Positions 36,625-45,972 of a stretch of DNA of 64,000 nt are shown piece by piece. The DNA comes from Lachnospiraceae bacterium MD335 (GTDB taxonomy: Bacteria > Bacillota > Clostridia > Lachnospirales > Lachnospiraceae). Made by a program: the position numbers and the translations under genes. The stretch is from NCBI GenBank assembly GCA_000403335.2, contig KE159628.1, forward strand, positions 552,241-616,240, read 5' to 3'. Position 1 is the first letter of the stretch, and each line of letters opens with the position of its first letter. The notes under the pieces are model-generated. The model was given only the letters and a program-made list of their open reading frames with translations, was not told where the DNA came from and searched no databases.

Positions 36625-38164
36625 AATTACCCCTTTCATTTTTTGCGCTTTTTTGCTCCCCAAGATTGGGAAGTATTTCATTTTGTTTTGATTTACCCCT
36701 CTGTACCATTGCCGCCTTGTCCGCAATCTCCGCAAGTTCCCCAAGAATTGCATCATTCTCCGCTAAATCCTGTCTTATTCTTGCGCTTTCCGCTTTCAAT
36801 CCCTCAAGTTCCTTTTTCCACGTTTTCGGAAGCAGCTTATCCGTACCGCTCATATTTTTCAGTCCTGTGCGGTAGGAGAGGGCAGTTTCAATCTTATCTG
36901 CATTTTTGTCATAATAAGACTGTTTCTGTCTGCCGGAAAGGCTTTCATACTTTTTCAGGTATTCCACATACGGCTTGTAGGCTTGATAAATGTCCACGAT
37001 ATTGGACATCTTTTTCAGCTTTGCATTTAACTCACGCTGTTTGTGAATGTTGTCGCTCCGCTGTTTTTTTGTTTCCTCTGCCAGCCTGTGCAAATCTTCA
37101 AGTGTTTCAATTTTGTGCGATTGCAGGAATGACACCATAGAGGAAAAATTTTTTATGTTGCCCGTTTTCGTGTCTGTGCGCTGCCGGATATTGTTGTCCT
37201 GAATAAATGCGCTGCGGTTTTTCTGCCATTCCATCAGGATTGCGGTTAAGCTGTCCTCTTTCTTTTCCTGTGCAGGCGCTTCATTTTCTTTATCCTGTCC
37301 AGCCGATTTTTTCTCTTTTTCAAGAAAAGCAATCTTATCTGTCAGACGCTCAATGTTCTCCATACTGGATATGATGAGGTCATTGATTTTTTTAATCTCC
37401 CTGTTCATGTTTCCAATTTCTGTTTTGATGCCCCTGCGTTCCATTGCGGTCACTGCCGCACCCATGTGGATTGTCGGCAAAAGGTCTATGCCCTGTCTTT
37501 CAAAAGAACGGTGTTCCGCCGTTATCTCATAGCCGTTCTTTTTATAAAAATCAGTTTCAATATCTGCCCACAATGCCCGCCATTTTTCCACGTTTCCCTT
37601 ATCGTCCCAGTCAGTGGCATAAACCTTATGCGATTTGTAATCGTCTCCTTTGGGAGTTGGGATTTTCTGACCGTTTTTATCAAGGTCATATTCCCGCCAG
37701 CATTTCTTTTTGACAAAGCTTCCGTCTTTTTCAAACGGGCGCATGGTGAGCATGAGATGACAATGCGGGTTCGGATTCTCATGGTCAGGATTGTGCAGAT
37801 TCATGTCAACGACCATTCCCTTATCCCTGAAAAATTCTGCAAGCGTTTTCGCCGCCTTTAACCGTTCGTCCGCATCCAGTTCACAGGGCAGTGAAAATTC
37901 AATTTCCCTTGAAAGCTGCGCCCTGCTCCCTTTTTCAAAATTTTCAACTGCGTTCCATAAAACGGAACGGTCAGCAAATTCTTTCGGCGCATATTCAGGC
38001 AGTAGGATTTCAGAATATATCACATGACCTTTCCTTGAAAAGTCTTTTACTTCCCCATCGTATTCGCAGTAAATTTTTGTTGCGCTCCGGTATGCGGCAG
38101 AAGCCACAGCCGACTGCGGCTTTTCCCCGCCCCTGCTGATTATCTTTGCGTTAAGATGTATCAT
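36611..38164 (-). CDS. MobA/MobL-family relaxase
   Basis: A 517-residue protein from MIHLNAKIISRGGEKPQSAV at 38164; ATG at 38200 (12 codons earlier, with GGGGAT ahead) is also possible. The catalytic Tyr candidate lies in AAYRSATK, and the metal-binding histidines are in the HNPDHENPNPHCHLM region, the three-His motif of the MobQ class. A long coiled coil follows. It nicks oriT and leads DNA during mobilization by another element's conjugation machinery; none is present here. The end overlaps the replisome-organizer start by 14 bp. Confidence 0.85.
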   Translation of the reverse strand: MIHLNAKIISRGGEKPQSAVASAAYRSATKIYCEYDGEVKDFSRKGHVIYSEILLPEYAPKEFADRSVLWNAVENFEKGSRAQLSREIEFSLPCELDADERLKAAKTLAEFFRDKGMVVDMNLHNPDHENPNPHCHLMLTMRPFEKDGSFVKKKCWREYDLDKNGQKIPTPKGDDYKSHKVYATDWDDKGNVEKWRALWADIETDFYKKNGYEITAEHRSFERQGIDLLPTIHMGAAVTAMERRGIKTEIGNMNREIKKINDLIISSMENIERLTDKIAFLEKEKKSAGQDKENEAPAQEKKEDSLTAILMEWQKNRSAFIQDNNIRQRTDTKTGNIKNFSSMVSFLQSHKIETLEDLHRLAEETKKQRSDNIHKQRELNAKLKKMSNIVDIYQAYKPYVEYLKKYESLSGRQKQSYYDKNADKIETALSYRTGLKNMSGTDKLLPKTWKKELEGLKAESARIRQDLAENDAILGELAEIADKAAMVQRGKSKQNEILPNLGEQKSAKNERGNYGRE

Positions 38165-38243
38165 TTTGGTGCTTATCGGTATCTCCCTCCTTTTCTGCAT
38201 TTTTTATCCCCGACGGAAAAATGTTGCTGTGCTACATTTGACA

Positions 38244-38419
38244 AGGGCGCACTTATACACGCTTCGCGTGTGTGCGCCCTGCGGAGCTTTGCCTGCCTTG
38301 CGGCAGGCAACAGGGGAAAAGGTCAGCAAGCTGCCCTACACAATTCCCCTACGGGCGTTCCGCCCTACCCTTTAGTGAACTTTGCGTTCAGATAAAGGCT
38401 AAAAAGCAGCCTTTATCTG
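38244..38419. other. Candidate oriT region with stacked hairpins
   Basis: Upstream of the relaxase lie four inverted repeats: AGGGCGCAC/GTGCGCCCT (38244-38252 with 38272-38280, plus inner ACACGC/GCGTGT), GCCTGCC/GGCAGGC (38291-38308), GGGCG/CGCCC (38353-38365) and a 12-bp pair CAGATAAAGGCT/AGCCTTTATCTG (38389-38419). No reading frame is supported. Position and structure fit an origin of transfer; the nick site cannot be placed. Confidence 0.5.
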
Positions 38420-38455
38420 CCCACAAAGTTTTATAATGCCGCCCTCCATGTTTCG

Positions 38456-38800
38456 TCAGATAATTTCATTTTGTCGGAGATTGTGATTTTCTTTTTCTGC
38501 CAAAATATTCTGCATAGTCCGGCGGAAAAATAAGTCCGCAAACAGCGTATTCAGAATATCCTTTATCCTGTCATCATCAAGCGTAGCAAACTGTTCTTTG
38601 GAAACATTCAGTTTTTCCCTGAGAAGGTATTCAAAGTGGCTTCCCCATACAATGTTTCGGTGTCGGCGTTCCTTTTCCGTCATACCTTTTATCTGGTTGC
38701 GGAGTTTCGCTTCCCTGTGTTTTGCAATGACAAGCTCTGCTTTGGTTTTTTGTAATTCCACATCAATCACATCTCGGCGTGTTTGTTTACTTTCACTCAT
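38456..38800 (-). CDS. DUF3847 protein, relaxase accessory
   Basis: A 114-residue protein starting MSESKQTRRDVIDVELQKTK at 38800 with GAAAGGAAG ahead. A coiled coil (ELVIAKHREAKLRNQIKGM) is followed by the basic KERRHRNIVWGSHFEYLL motif typical of DUF3847 proteins, which sit next to mobilization relaxases and probably assist at oriT (MobC-like). Confidence 0.7.
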   Translation of the reverse strand: MSESKQTRRDVIDVELQKTKAELVIAKHREAKLRNQIKGMTEKERRHRNIVWGSHFEYLLREKLNVSKEQFATLDDDRIKDILNTLFADLFFRRTMQNILAEKENHNLRQNEII

Positions 38801-38855
38801 TTTTTCACTTCCTTTCTGCCCGTAACGCTGTAATTTGTGGGCATAAGAAAAGCAC

Positions 38856-39323
38856 TCAGGTTTCTCTCCCAAGTGCTTCTTCACCTACATTGTAGTATGC
38901 CGGATTAAATTTATATCCAAAACCTCTGACTGTAAGAATATAGGACGGTCGTTTCCTGTCATCTTCAATTTTACTACGCAGATTATAAATGATATGCATG
39001 ACACTGTCATATGCCTGATAATATGGCTCTTTCCATATCTGCCCATAAATTTGTGCTTTTGAAAATACCCAGCCGGGATTTCTTGCAAGCAGATATAAAA
39101 TCTCAAACTCATATAACGTTAGTTTTATTTCCTGACCATTTTTCTCTGCATTTCGTTTCAGGGGATTGATTATTAATTTTCCAAAATCAAGTATTTCATC
39201 ATTCAGAACCATGTCCCGTATCTGAAATTCTGGCTGCATTCTGATTATTTGCATTATCTCATGCAGGATGTGTTCTTCTGAATTGGAAAAAGATAAAATT
39301 ACTATTTTGCCAATAGGTATCAC
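38856..39323 (-). CDS. OmpR/PhoB-type winged-helix protein without full receiver
   Basis: A 155-residue protein with a GTG start after GAAGGG. Residues 55-145 are a complete OmpR-type DNA-binding domain (LTLYEFEILYLLARNPGWVFS, then DSVMHIIYNLRSKIEDD and TVRGFGYKF). The first 50 residues are too short for a receiver domain. It may regulate the ABC genes upstream in the same direction or the mobilization genes. Confidence 0.75.
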   Translation of the reverse strand: MIPIGKIVILSFSNSEEHILHEIMQIIRMQPEFQIRDMVLNDEILDFGKLIINPLKRNAEKNGQEIKLTLYEFEILYLLARNPGWVFSKAQIYGQIWKEPYYQAYDSVMHIIYNLRSKIEDDRKRPSYILTVRGFGYKFNPAYYNVGEEALGRET

Positions 39324-39382
39324 GCCCTTCTTTCCTTAAATTTTTTCTTAAATTGCATTGTCTGAATAACCGGCACATTCCA

Positions 39383-40015
39383 TTATACCAGTCTTCCATG
39401 TTCCATTTCATATACCATATCACACAAAACCTCTATATCCTCTTTATTATGGCTGGCAAGTATGACAGTTTTTCCTTCTTTCTTTAATCCCAAAAGAATA
39501 TCCCGCACGTCGTTTACCCCCTGATTGTCCAGTCCGTTCATTGGCTCATCCAAAATCAAAATATCCGGGTTTTCCATAATTGCCTGGGCAATACCGAGCC
39601 TCTGCCTCATACCAAGGGAATATTTTCCAACTTTTTTGCGGCTGTCGGGATCTAAGCCTACCCGTTCCATGCTCTCCCTGATCTGCTCCCTGCCTATCAA
39701 TTTACGGATAGATGCCAAATATTCCAGATTTTTGTATCCTGTGTATCTGCTTAAAAATCCGGGATTTTCAATAATAATTCCCATATTGTCTGCAAAATCA
39801 ATATCTTTTCCGATCTCCTTTTCTCCCACTACAACCCTTCCGCCTGTCGGTTTTAAATATCCAATCATCGTTTTGAACAGAACAGTCTTACCGGAACCGT
39901 TCCTTCCTATAATCCCATATATTTTTCCTTTTTCAAAACTGATGTTAATACGGTCGAGTGCAACGACTTCTCCAAACCTTTTTGTTACATTCTCCACACG
40001 GATTGCTTCTGCCAT
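39383..40015 (-). CDS. ABC transporter ATPase, lantibiotic-immunity/antimicrobial-peptide type
   Basis: A 210-residue ATPase starting MAEAIRVENVTKRFGEV at 40015. Walker A GRNGSGKT, signature YSLGMRQRLG and Walker B ILILDEP are complete. It works with the three membrane proteins encoded directly upstream. The SLGMRQRLGIAQAI form is typical of ABC-2 exporters that give self-protection against peptides. Confidence 0.88.
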   Translation of the reverse strand: MAEAIRVENVTKRFGEVVALDRINISFEKGKIYGIIGRNGSGKTVLFKTMIGYLKPTGGRVVVGEKEIGKDIDFADNMGIIIENPGFLSRYTGYKNLEYLASIRKLIGREQIRESMERVGLDPDSRKKVGKYSLGMRQRLGIAQAIMENPDILILDEPMNGLDNQGVNDVRDILLGLKKEGKTVILASHNKEDIEVLCDMVYEMEHGRLV

Positions 40016-40035
40016 ATTCGCAAACCTTCCCTTCT

Positions 40036-40665
40036 TCAAATATAATCTGTTTCTTTTTTCAAATATTCCCGCCCGACAGCAAAACTGGCTGCCAGCAAAA
40101 CTGCTTCCGTTACAATTATCACTCCGACCGGAAAGCCGCCTGTTTCATTTAAACTGCTTCGCAGATACATCCCCCACATTCCATACATTGCATGGGAAAC
40201 TGCGCAAATCCGGCAGCCAATCATAAATGTCACGCCTTCCAGCAGGAATAATATTCCCGGAACAAAACGCCTGATGGGGAATAAATCCAATAACACGAAA
40301 AACGCTGCCATACTGATACTATGAAACAGCCACAAGACACTGATTTTCGCAAGAAGCCCTGCGGAAAGTAAAATCAATTTCCCCATAACAATATCGCAGG
40401 TCAAAACAATGAGCAGGAGCAATATTGCCGTCTTTATACCAAATATCACCCTTTTCACAAAATGCCTTGTCCACCAGTCCGAAACTGTTCCATAACGGTA
40501 CAGGGAAAATATTTCCACCTTTCTGTTCCGTTCTGCATAAAAACCCACTGTCAACAGAAAAAAGCCAATCGGCAGAAGCCATTGTCCAAAAGGAATCAGC
40601 GGTATGGCTTCAAAATAATCGGATGGTACTCCTGCAAACAGCCTGATAAACACACTTTCCGACAT
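40036..40665 (-). CDS. ABC-2-type permease subunit 1
   Basis: A 209-residue protein with about six membrane helices, not assigned to a named family. Its ATG overlaps the stop of the next upstream permease (ATAATG), so it is translationally coupled. It forms one transporter with 39383 and the two permeases upstream. Confidence 0.7.
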   Translation of the reverse strand: MSESVFIRLFAGVPSDYFEAIPLIPFGQWLLPIGFFLLTVGFYAERNRKVEIFSLYRYGTVSDWWTRHFVKRVIFGIKTAILLLLIVLTCDIVMGKLILLSAGLLAKISVLWLFHSISMAAFFVLLDLFPIRRFVPGILFLLEGVTFMIGCRICAVSHAMYGMWGMYLRSSLNETGGFPVGVIIVTEAVLLAASFAVGREYLKKETDYI

Positions 40666-41504
40666 TATCCTTCTACCTCCGTTCCCGACTGAAACTCAAT
40701 TTTTTTCACAAAAATAGATGATAAAACCATTAAAACCACAATCAGTGCCAAAAACAAAGCGGCAGACTGCCAGTAAGACAATGTCCCATCTATAAAATTT
40801 CCCGGAACTGCCCTTGCCAACAAAGAAGTTTCCGTATAACCATCCATCATTCGTAAATATCCGGTCAGATGCACCCCTATTACAGCCACCATTCCGGCTA
40901 TTCCCGAAAACAGCAGTGCAGCAGCATATAAAAGCACTCCCATAAAAGCAAGATACAGATAAAGGAACAAAAATGTCACTGCAAATGCCTGTGGAACAGA
41001 CATGACCTTCATCATCACAAGCCACGGAAATGTAATATTATATTTGGCTCCAATGTTGTTTGTGACATCACGTGCAAGAGAATATACCGGACTGCTCCAC
41101 ATATTCCCCACAAACCCAAAAAAACTGCTGATGATTATGGTAAATGCAGCCATAGCCGCAGTATAAAAAAATGCCTGCATCAATATATAGAAAAACATTC
41201 CCATATTCCAACGCTTTCTGCCGCATCGATATAAAAGCAAGTAAATATTCCCTTTCATAAACGGGGCGTCTGCCACTACCAGAAGCCATCCTAAGACCAA
41301 AAACAGCATATTCACATAATGCTGCTCAACCACGCAGAAGGCTTCCAGTATATTGACTGGTTCTCCTGTGTCAGCCGCATACCGCAAAAAACCACTCATC
41401 CAATAGCCCACGATCGCAAATCCCAAAAGATATCCCATGATAACCCTGACGTTTCTTTGCTCCTGCCGAAACATTCCTTTTATGATTACCGCAAAGCTAC
41501 CCAT
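40665..41504 (-). CDS. ABC-2-type permease subunit 2
   Basis: A 279-residue, six-helix membrane protein starting MGSFAVIIKGMFRQEQRNV. Overlaps permease 3 upstream by 8 bp and permease 1 downstream by one base. The N-terminal cytoplasmic helix before the first membrane segment is the ABC-2 layout. Confidence 0.75.
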   Translation of the reverse strand: MGSFAVIIKGMFRQEQRNVRVIMGYLLGFAIVGYWMSGFLRYAADTGEPVNILEAFCVVEQHYVNMLFLVLGWLLVVADAPFMKGNIYLLLYRCGRKRWNMGMFFYILMQAFFYTAAMAAFTIIISSFFGFVGNMWSSPVYSLARDVTNNIGAKYNITFPWLVMMKVMSVPQAFAVTFLFLYLYLAFMGVLLYAAALLFSGIAGMVAVIGVHLTGYLRMMDGYTETSLLARAVPGNFIDGTLSYWQSAALFLALIVVLMVLSSIFVKKIEFQSGTEVEG

Positions 41505-42255
41505 TCCGATACCTCCTCACAAGTCCTGCCATAATGACGGTTGATACGGCAATGATATAGACACATTCTACTCCTGCCGCCAAAGGGTAACTTCCTACAT
41601 CATCTCCCCGAAGAAGAAAGATTGGATTCAGCCATATAATCTGATATAGTGCAATCCACAGGGACTCATATAGTACAAAGGGTGCAATCAGGGCAACATA
41701 GCGGTTTGGAATCCATACTGCAAATGCGAATCCCACAAGCGCCCATACACACCCAAATAAAAAACCGAGAACGGTTTTCCCAATGGCAATGTACCAATCC
41801 CCATATTTGACGATATAGGTAAGAATAATTGTCCCATCCAGCAGTCCCTCGTCCGAGCCTTGCGGCACGCCTGGAACGCCAAGAATATAAGCCATGATAC
41901 AGGCAGACGCAATCGGAACTGCCAGCATGACGCCCCCGGACAATGCAACGCTGCATATACGGATTCTTCCAAAGCGTGTCGGGCTCATCCTTGAAAAAAT
42001 CATACGGTAATACCCACTCTGATATTCTTCACAAAAACGAGTCGCATAAGCCAGCACGGGAAAGACAGCCGCAAAAGGCCCAAATCCCGAAGCGCCAAAC
42101 ACATTGAACAAAATATAGTAGCTGCTCCGTATACGTCCCGGCGGTGTCCCCGTCACCACCGCAGCCGTCAAAAGCGCTGCCACGGAAGCCATCCCGACAA
42201 AAAAACCCATATTCAGGAAACTTCTTTTCATATCCTTCCAAAAAAATCCATTCAT
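41497..42255 (-). CDS. ABC-2-type permease subunit 3
   Basis: A 252-residue membrane protein starting MNGFFWKDMKRSFLNMGF, with a YQSGYYRMIFSRMSPTRF loop typical of ABC-2 permeases, where the coupling helix contacts the ATPase. It begins one base after the lipoprotein stop, so all five genes are one operon. Confidence 0.75.
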   Translation of the reverse strand: MNGFFWKDMKRSFLNMGFFVGMASVAALLTAAVVTGTPPGRIRSSYYILFNVFGASGFGPFAAVFPVLAYATRFCEEYQSGYYRMIFSRMSPTRFGRIRICSVALSGGVMLAVPIASACIMAYILGVPGVPQGSDEGLLDGTIILTYIVKYGDWYIAIGKTVLGFLFGCVWALVGFAFAVWIPNRYVALIAPFVLYESLWIALYQIIWLNPIFLLRGDDVGSYPLAAGVECVYIIAVSTVIMAGLVRRYRNG

Positions 42256-42256
42256 T

Positions 42257-43450
42257 TTATTCCACCTTTATCAATTCTCCCGTCACGGCATCCAGATAGA
42301 TATTCCACGCCGCGCCGCTCTCGACCGCTTCCTGCCATACTGTATCGCCAGACTCCATTGCATCTATCCTTTCGTTGAGCGGAATGTAGATGTGCCATGC
42401 CGGTGTCAGGATCAGTTCCTTTTCCTGAAGCGTCGGATAATATATAAGCTCTGCCTGCGTCAGTTTTGCCTTGGAATTTCCGAAAAGCATATTATTTTCC
42501 AGATATTTTTCCAAAATATCAGTCACCTGTGAGAACGTCAAAATATTCCCTGTTTCAGACCGTTCCACAATTTTGCCGCAATAATCTTCCAAATTCATCA
42601 TCGCTATGCCGTCCTGCGTAATCCATGCAGTTCCTCTCGGCTGAACCTCCCCAAGCACAATCTGGCCAAACTCTGACGCTACTCCAATCGCTTCATAAGA
42701 AGGCGTGAATGTCAGTTCATAAAATGCGGTTCCGTCAAGCTCATAATACAAAGCCCTGGAAATATGTATTTCTGTAATATCCAATACTGCCAGTTTCTCC
42801 AGAAGAATTTCCTTCGCATGGGAAACGGGAAATTGGGCGGGAGCGGTTTCACTCTCCCTTATAACATCAATTTCCGGAGCTTCTTTATAAATTGCATCAC
42901 AGTTCTTTTTTAATATTTCATCCGTATAACTTACAGATGTATTTCTTGCAAGAGATACCTCCTTCTGTCCGTCCGACAAAATCATAAGAGAATCATCACC
43001 GAAATTCATCCATTCAACCGGCTTATCTTCTTCATTCATTTCACTGAACTCTTTTTCCCTCTGCGCAAGATATTCTTCGGTGATGTCCTGAATATTCCCG
43101 TTTTCGCTGTCAAGCAGTTCTTTCAGCTTTTCCGTATCCCAATCGCCCCGTTCCTGCAAAGTCAACGCCAAAACGGCCTGTGGCACGTCAGGAATATCAG
43201 CGCAAATCCAGATACCGTTTTCTTCCGTTCCGACTAATGCATCGTAACCTTCTCCCTGCTCAGAGCCGTCTGGCCCTGCCGTACTTCCGTCAGACTCCTT
43301 GGCCACGATATTCTCCACATCGCCCTCCAAAGAGCTTTTTGCATGATAAACATCGCTGTTCCCAGACGCTTGCGGCGCTTTCTGGCACCCTGTCAGTACA
43401 CATATTCCTAATGCTCCTGCTATCAGTATGCTTGTAATTTTTTTCTTCAT
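42257..43450 (-). CDS. Lipoprotein, DUF6034-like
   Basis: A 397-residue exported lipoprotein: signal peptide with lipobox LTGC (Cys22). The C-terminal part has TFSQVTDILEKYLENN, YYPTLQEKELILTPAWHIYI and YLDAVTGELIKV, the two-fold pattern of proteins I associate with DUF6034. It heads the ABC operon and may sense or sequester the substrate outside the membrane. Promoter not identified. Confidence 0.7.
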   Translation of the reverse strand: MKKKITSILIAGALGICVLTGCQKAPQASGNSDVYHAKSSLEGDVENIVAKESDGSTAGPDGSEQGEGYDALVGTEENGIWICADIPDVPQAVLALTLQERGDWDTEKLKELLDSENGNIQDITEEYLAQREKEFSEMNEEDKPVEWMNFGDDSLMILSDGQKEVSLARNTSVSYTDEILKKNCDAIYKEAPEIDVIRESETAPAQFPVSHAKEILLEKLAVLDITEIHISRALYYELDGTAFYELTFTPSYEAIGVASEFGQIVLGEVQPRGTAWITQDGIAMMNLEDYCGKIVERSETGNILTFSQVTDILEKYLENNMLFGNSKAKLTQAELIYYPTLQEKELILTPAWHIYIPLNERIDAMESGDTVWQEAVESGAAWNIYLDAVTGELIKVE

Positions 43451-43606
43451 CTTAATAACCCTGCCTTTCTCTCAACCTGCTTCCTGTAAATTTCCCATCC
43501 GGGTTATAAGGGATTATACACTTTTTCATCTTCATTTTTTAATTTCAGCGAAATTCTACCATATTTTTCCGAAATCAACCCAGAAATCTGTTACAAAAAG
43601 CTTTAT

Positions 43607-43640
43607 GAAAAAGCTGCCATAATCATATGACAGCTTTTTC
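43607..43640 (-). terminator. Terminator after the two-component genes
   Basis: GAAAAAGCTG at 43607-43616 and CAGCTTTTTC at 43631-43640 form a perfect 10-bp stem just after the histidine kinase stop at 43646. It separates the kinase/regulator operon from the ABC operon. Confidence 0.65.
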
Positions 43641-43645
43641 AGTGT

Positions 43646-44908
43646 TTACAGGTTTTTCATATACAGCATAATCTCTGTTTCCATATAGTTGTCTTTACAA
43701 TACATTTCCATATCGCCATGATATTTTTCCACAATTCTCTGGACATTGGTAAGTCCTATCCCATGCCCTGCATAAGACTTCTCGGAAAGCCTGCGTATTT
43801 CGCATACACCTTCGGGTATCCCCATGCAGCTATTTATCATATGCAGGAGCAGAACGCCGTTCTCCATCCGCATACTGAATTTTAAAAGCTGTCCGTCTGT
43901 CTGAACAGATGCTGCTATTGCATTGTCCAAAAGATTTCCAACAATGACATTGAAATCGAAAGAGTGCAGATTCATCTTCTCAGGAAGCACAATATCCGTT
44001 TCCACTTTTTTTAATACTTCTTTTACCCTTTGCAGCTTGTAATTCAGCAGGCTGTCCAAGGCTTCATTCCCAGTATAAATATGTTCTGACGGATTCTTCA
44101 TAAACTCCTGCATGGAATCAAGATATTCCATCAGTTTTTCTAACTTTGAACCCTTTGCCAGTCCCTTAAGTGCTAACACATGGTTTTTCATATCATGTTT
44201 TAATGCCCTGATACGGCTCTGCGACTCTTTCATAATCTCAAACTGGTTCTGATAAGCAATCGTCTGCTGTTTATAAATATCCTGTTCCCTTAGCTTCACA
44301 TAATTTTTAAGCAAAATATGGTACAAATAAAACACACACAGATTAAGCGCTAAAACCACAACACACACAAATACCGCTGTCAATCTGCCAATGTTTTCAT
44401 ACATAAACCCCCAAAATACCGTCACGCTTAATATGGGAATTGCAGACAGCAAACACATCTGCTTTTTATCAAGCACTTTTTCCCTTCCTTCTCTCGAATC
44501 AGGAATATGACACACAACCACCACGCAAATCAGCAAGAGCAAGGCAGAAACCGCAGCCTGCTGCATTCCTACCATCTCTGAACAGGCAAGGGATACAGCC
44601 GTCCCGCTGCCTGTATCCAAACAGAACCAAACCATAGAAATCCATATTTTTTTCTCCCATGCCCCACAATAAAAACAAGCCACGCCAATAATACCCGCCA
44701 AATTACATATTTCATAGGGAAACGATACATGAAATACACTGTAGGCGGCTGTTGTCAACAAATAATATCCCACAAAAACGATTTTCCACATCAGCCTGTC
44801 CTTATCCCCTGCAGGCAGAAAGGTATCCAAGACCTTTTTCAGTAGTGCCGTATGCAAAATGCCTACAATCAAAACCACTGTCAATTCATATACTATCTTA
44901 TAATGCAT
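43646..44908 (-). CDS. AgrC/GHKL-type sensor histidine kinase
   Basis: A 420-residue protein with six or seven membrane helices in its first 205 residues, then a coiled coil, H-box RALKHDMKNHVLAL, N-box NLLDNAIAAS and G-box GHGIGLTNV. This layout is typical of peptide-sensing AgrC-like kinases paired with LytTR regulators. Its start overlaps the regulator's end by 11 bp. It probably senses a peptide and controls the neighbouring ABC operon (inference). Confidence 0.88.
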   Translation of the reverse strand: MHYKIVYELTVVLIVGILHTALLKKVLDTFLPAGDKDRLMWKIVFVGYYLLTTAAYSVFHVSFPYEICNLAGIIGVACFYCGAWEKKIWISMVWFCLDTGSGTAVSLACSEMVGMQQAAVSALLLLICVVVVCHIPDSREGREKVLDKKQMCLLSAIPILSVTVFWGFMYENIGRLTAVFVCVVVLALNLCVFYLYHILLKNYVKLREQDIYKQQTIAYQNQFEIMKESQSRIRALKHDMKNHVLALKGLAKGSKLEKLMEYLDSMQEFMKNPSEHIYTGNEALDSLLNYKLQRVKEVLKKVETDIVLPEKMNLHSFDFNVIVGNLLDNAIAASVQTDGQLLKFSMRMENGVLLLHMINSCMGIPEGVCEIRRLSEKSYAGHGIGLTNVQRIVEKYHGDMEMYCKDNYMETEIMLYMKNL

Positions 44909-45626
44909 TGTACATTTTTTCCTTCAAATATTGTTTTATTTTCGCCCTGACTTCTTTTCTGTAGGGCTTACTGACACTCAGGACATCACCATTCATCATT
45001 TTTATGCTTTCATAGGAATACTCGCTCACATATTCCTGATGTATCACATAGGACTGGTGTATCATCAAAAATCCTGCCGGAAGCTGCTCCATGACATTTT
45101 TCAGCTTGCCATAAAATTCCTCCTGTCCATCCTTTTTTATCATCAAAACCTTTTTATCCATGCTCATAAAATATAATATTTCCTTTACCGAAACACGAAA
45201 AATCCGGCTCCCTCTTTGATATTCAAAACAGCTTTCCGCATACTTTTTCCTTTTCATGCTTCTTTCGAGCACTTCTTTCAGCCGTGCGGCGGAAATTGGC
45301 TTTACCAGAAATTCCAATGGCTGCATCTTGAAAAGTTCCATCGCATAACTCTGCTTTGAAGAAATATAGGCGATATGGGTATCTGTATCCTCCATCTCAT
45401 CACGGATAAAAGCTCCTATCGCAATCCCATTTTTCTGCAATAATTCAATATCAAGAAAAAGGATATCCAATCCAACACCTTTTTTCAAATCACTCTCCAA
45501 GCTCTCTCCGCTATACCATACCTCTATTTCAAATTTTACTGAAAATTCTGCCGAAAGCCCCTGAATCTGTTCCTCCAGCAAGGAACACAAAACTTTATCA
45601 TCATCACATATTCCTACTCTGTACAT
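44898..45626 (-). CDS. LytTR-family response regulator
   Basis: A 242-residue protein starting MYRVGICDDDKVLCSLLEE at 45626, with AAAGGAGCG upstream. Receiver domain with DDD acid pocket, phospho-acceptor D in ILFLDIEL and K in LVKPI; then a LytTR DNA-binding domain (ILYFMSMDKKVLMIK, FLMIHQSYVIHQEYV). Partner of the kinase downstream. Confidence 0.9.
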   Translation of the reverse strand: MYRVGICDDDKVLCSLLEEQIQGLSAEFSVKFEIEVWYSGESLESDLKKGVGLDILFLDIELLQKNGIAIGAFIRDEMEDTDTHIAYISSKQSYAMELFKMQPLEFLVKPISAARLKEVLERSMKRKKYAESCFEYQRGSRIFRVSVKEILYFMSMDKKVLMIKKDGQEEFYGKLKNVMEQLPAGFLMIHQSYVIHQEYVSEYSYESIKMMNGDVLSVSKPYRKEVRAKIKQYLKEKMYNAL

Positions 45627-45972
45627 ACAATCAATCGCTCCTTTAAACAATATCGTTTCTATTGTACTTTATCTTTAACCTGCTATCAAGGTTTGGCATT
45701 ATGTAAAATAAATTTTTCCCACAAGATATTGAATCCTCCTTTGGGAATATCGAAGCCCAAAAATCATACAAATTTCCATTATGATAAAATTGGTAAATCG
45801 GCAGAAATATATTTTTATTAACAGCACTCTAATATGCTTCCTTCTTATTTTTCAGTTCTTGCAAATGCCTAAGCTGCGCTTCACTTAATGTTCTAGGGAA
45901 ACACTGATTAATTCAAGTATTTCCAGATAATGTATGATAAAATGTAAGTATCAAACAAAAGGTGGTACGCCT
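45627..45972. other. Intergenic region with IS5 left end and a gene tail
   Basis: A minus-strand gene tail, LSEAQLRHLQELKNKKEAY, ends at a stop at 45829 and is cut at about 45896 where the IS5 begins (GGGAAACACTGATTAATTC). The rest (45627-45828) is AT-rich, with the response-regulator promoter expected here but not clearly seen. Confidence 0.45.
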
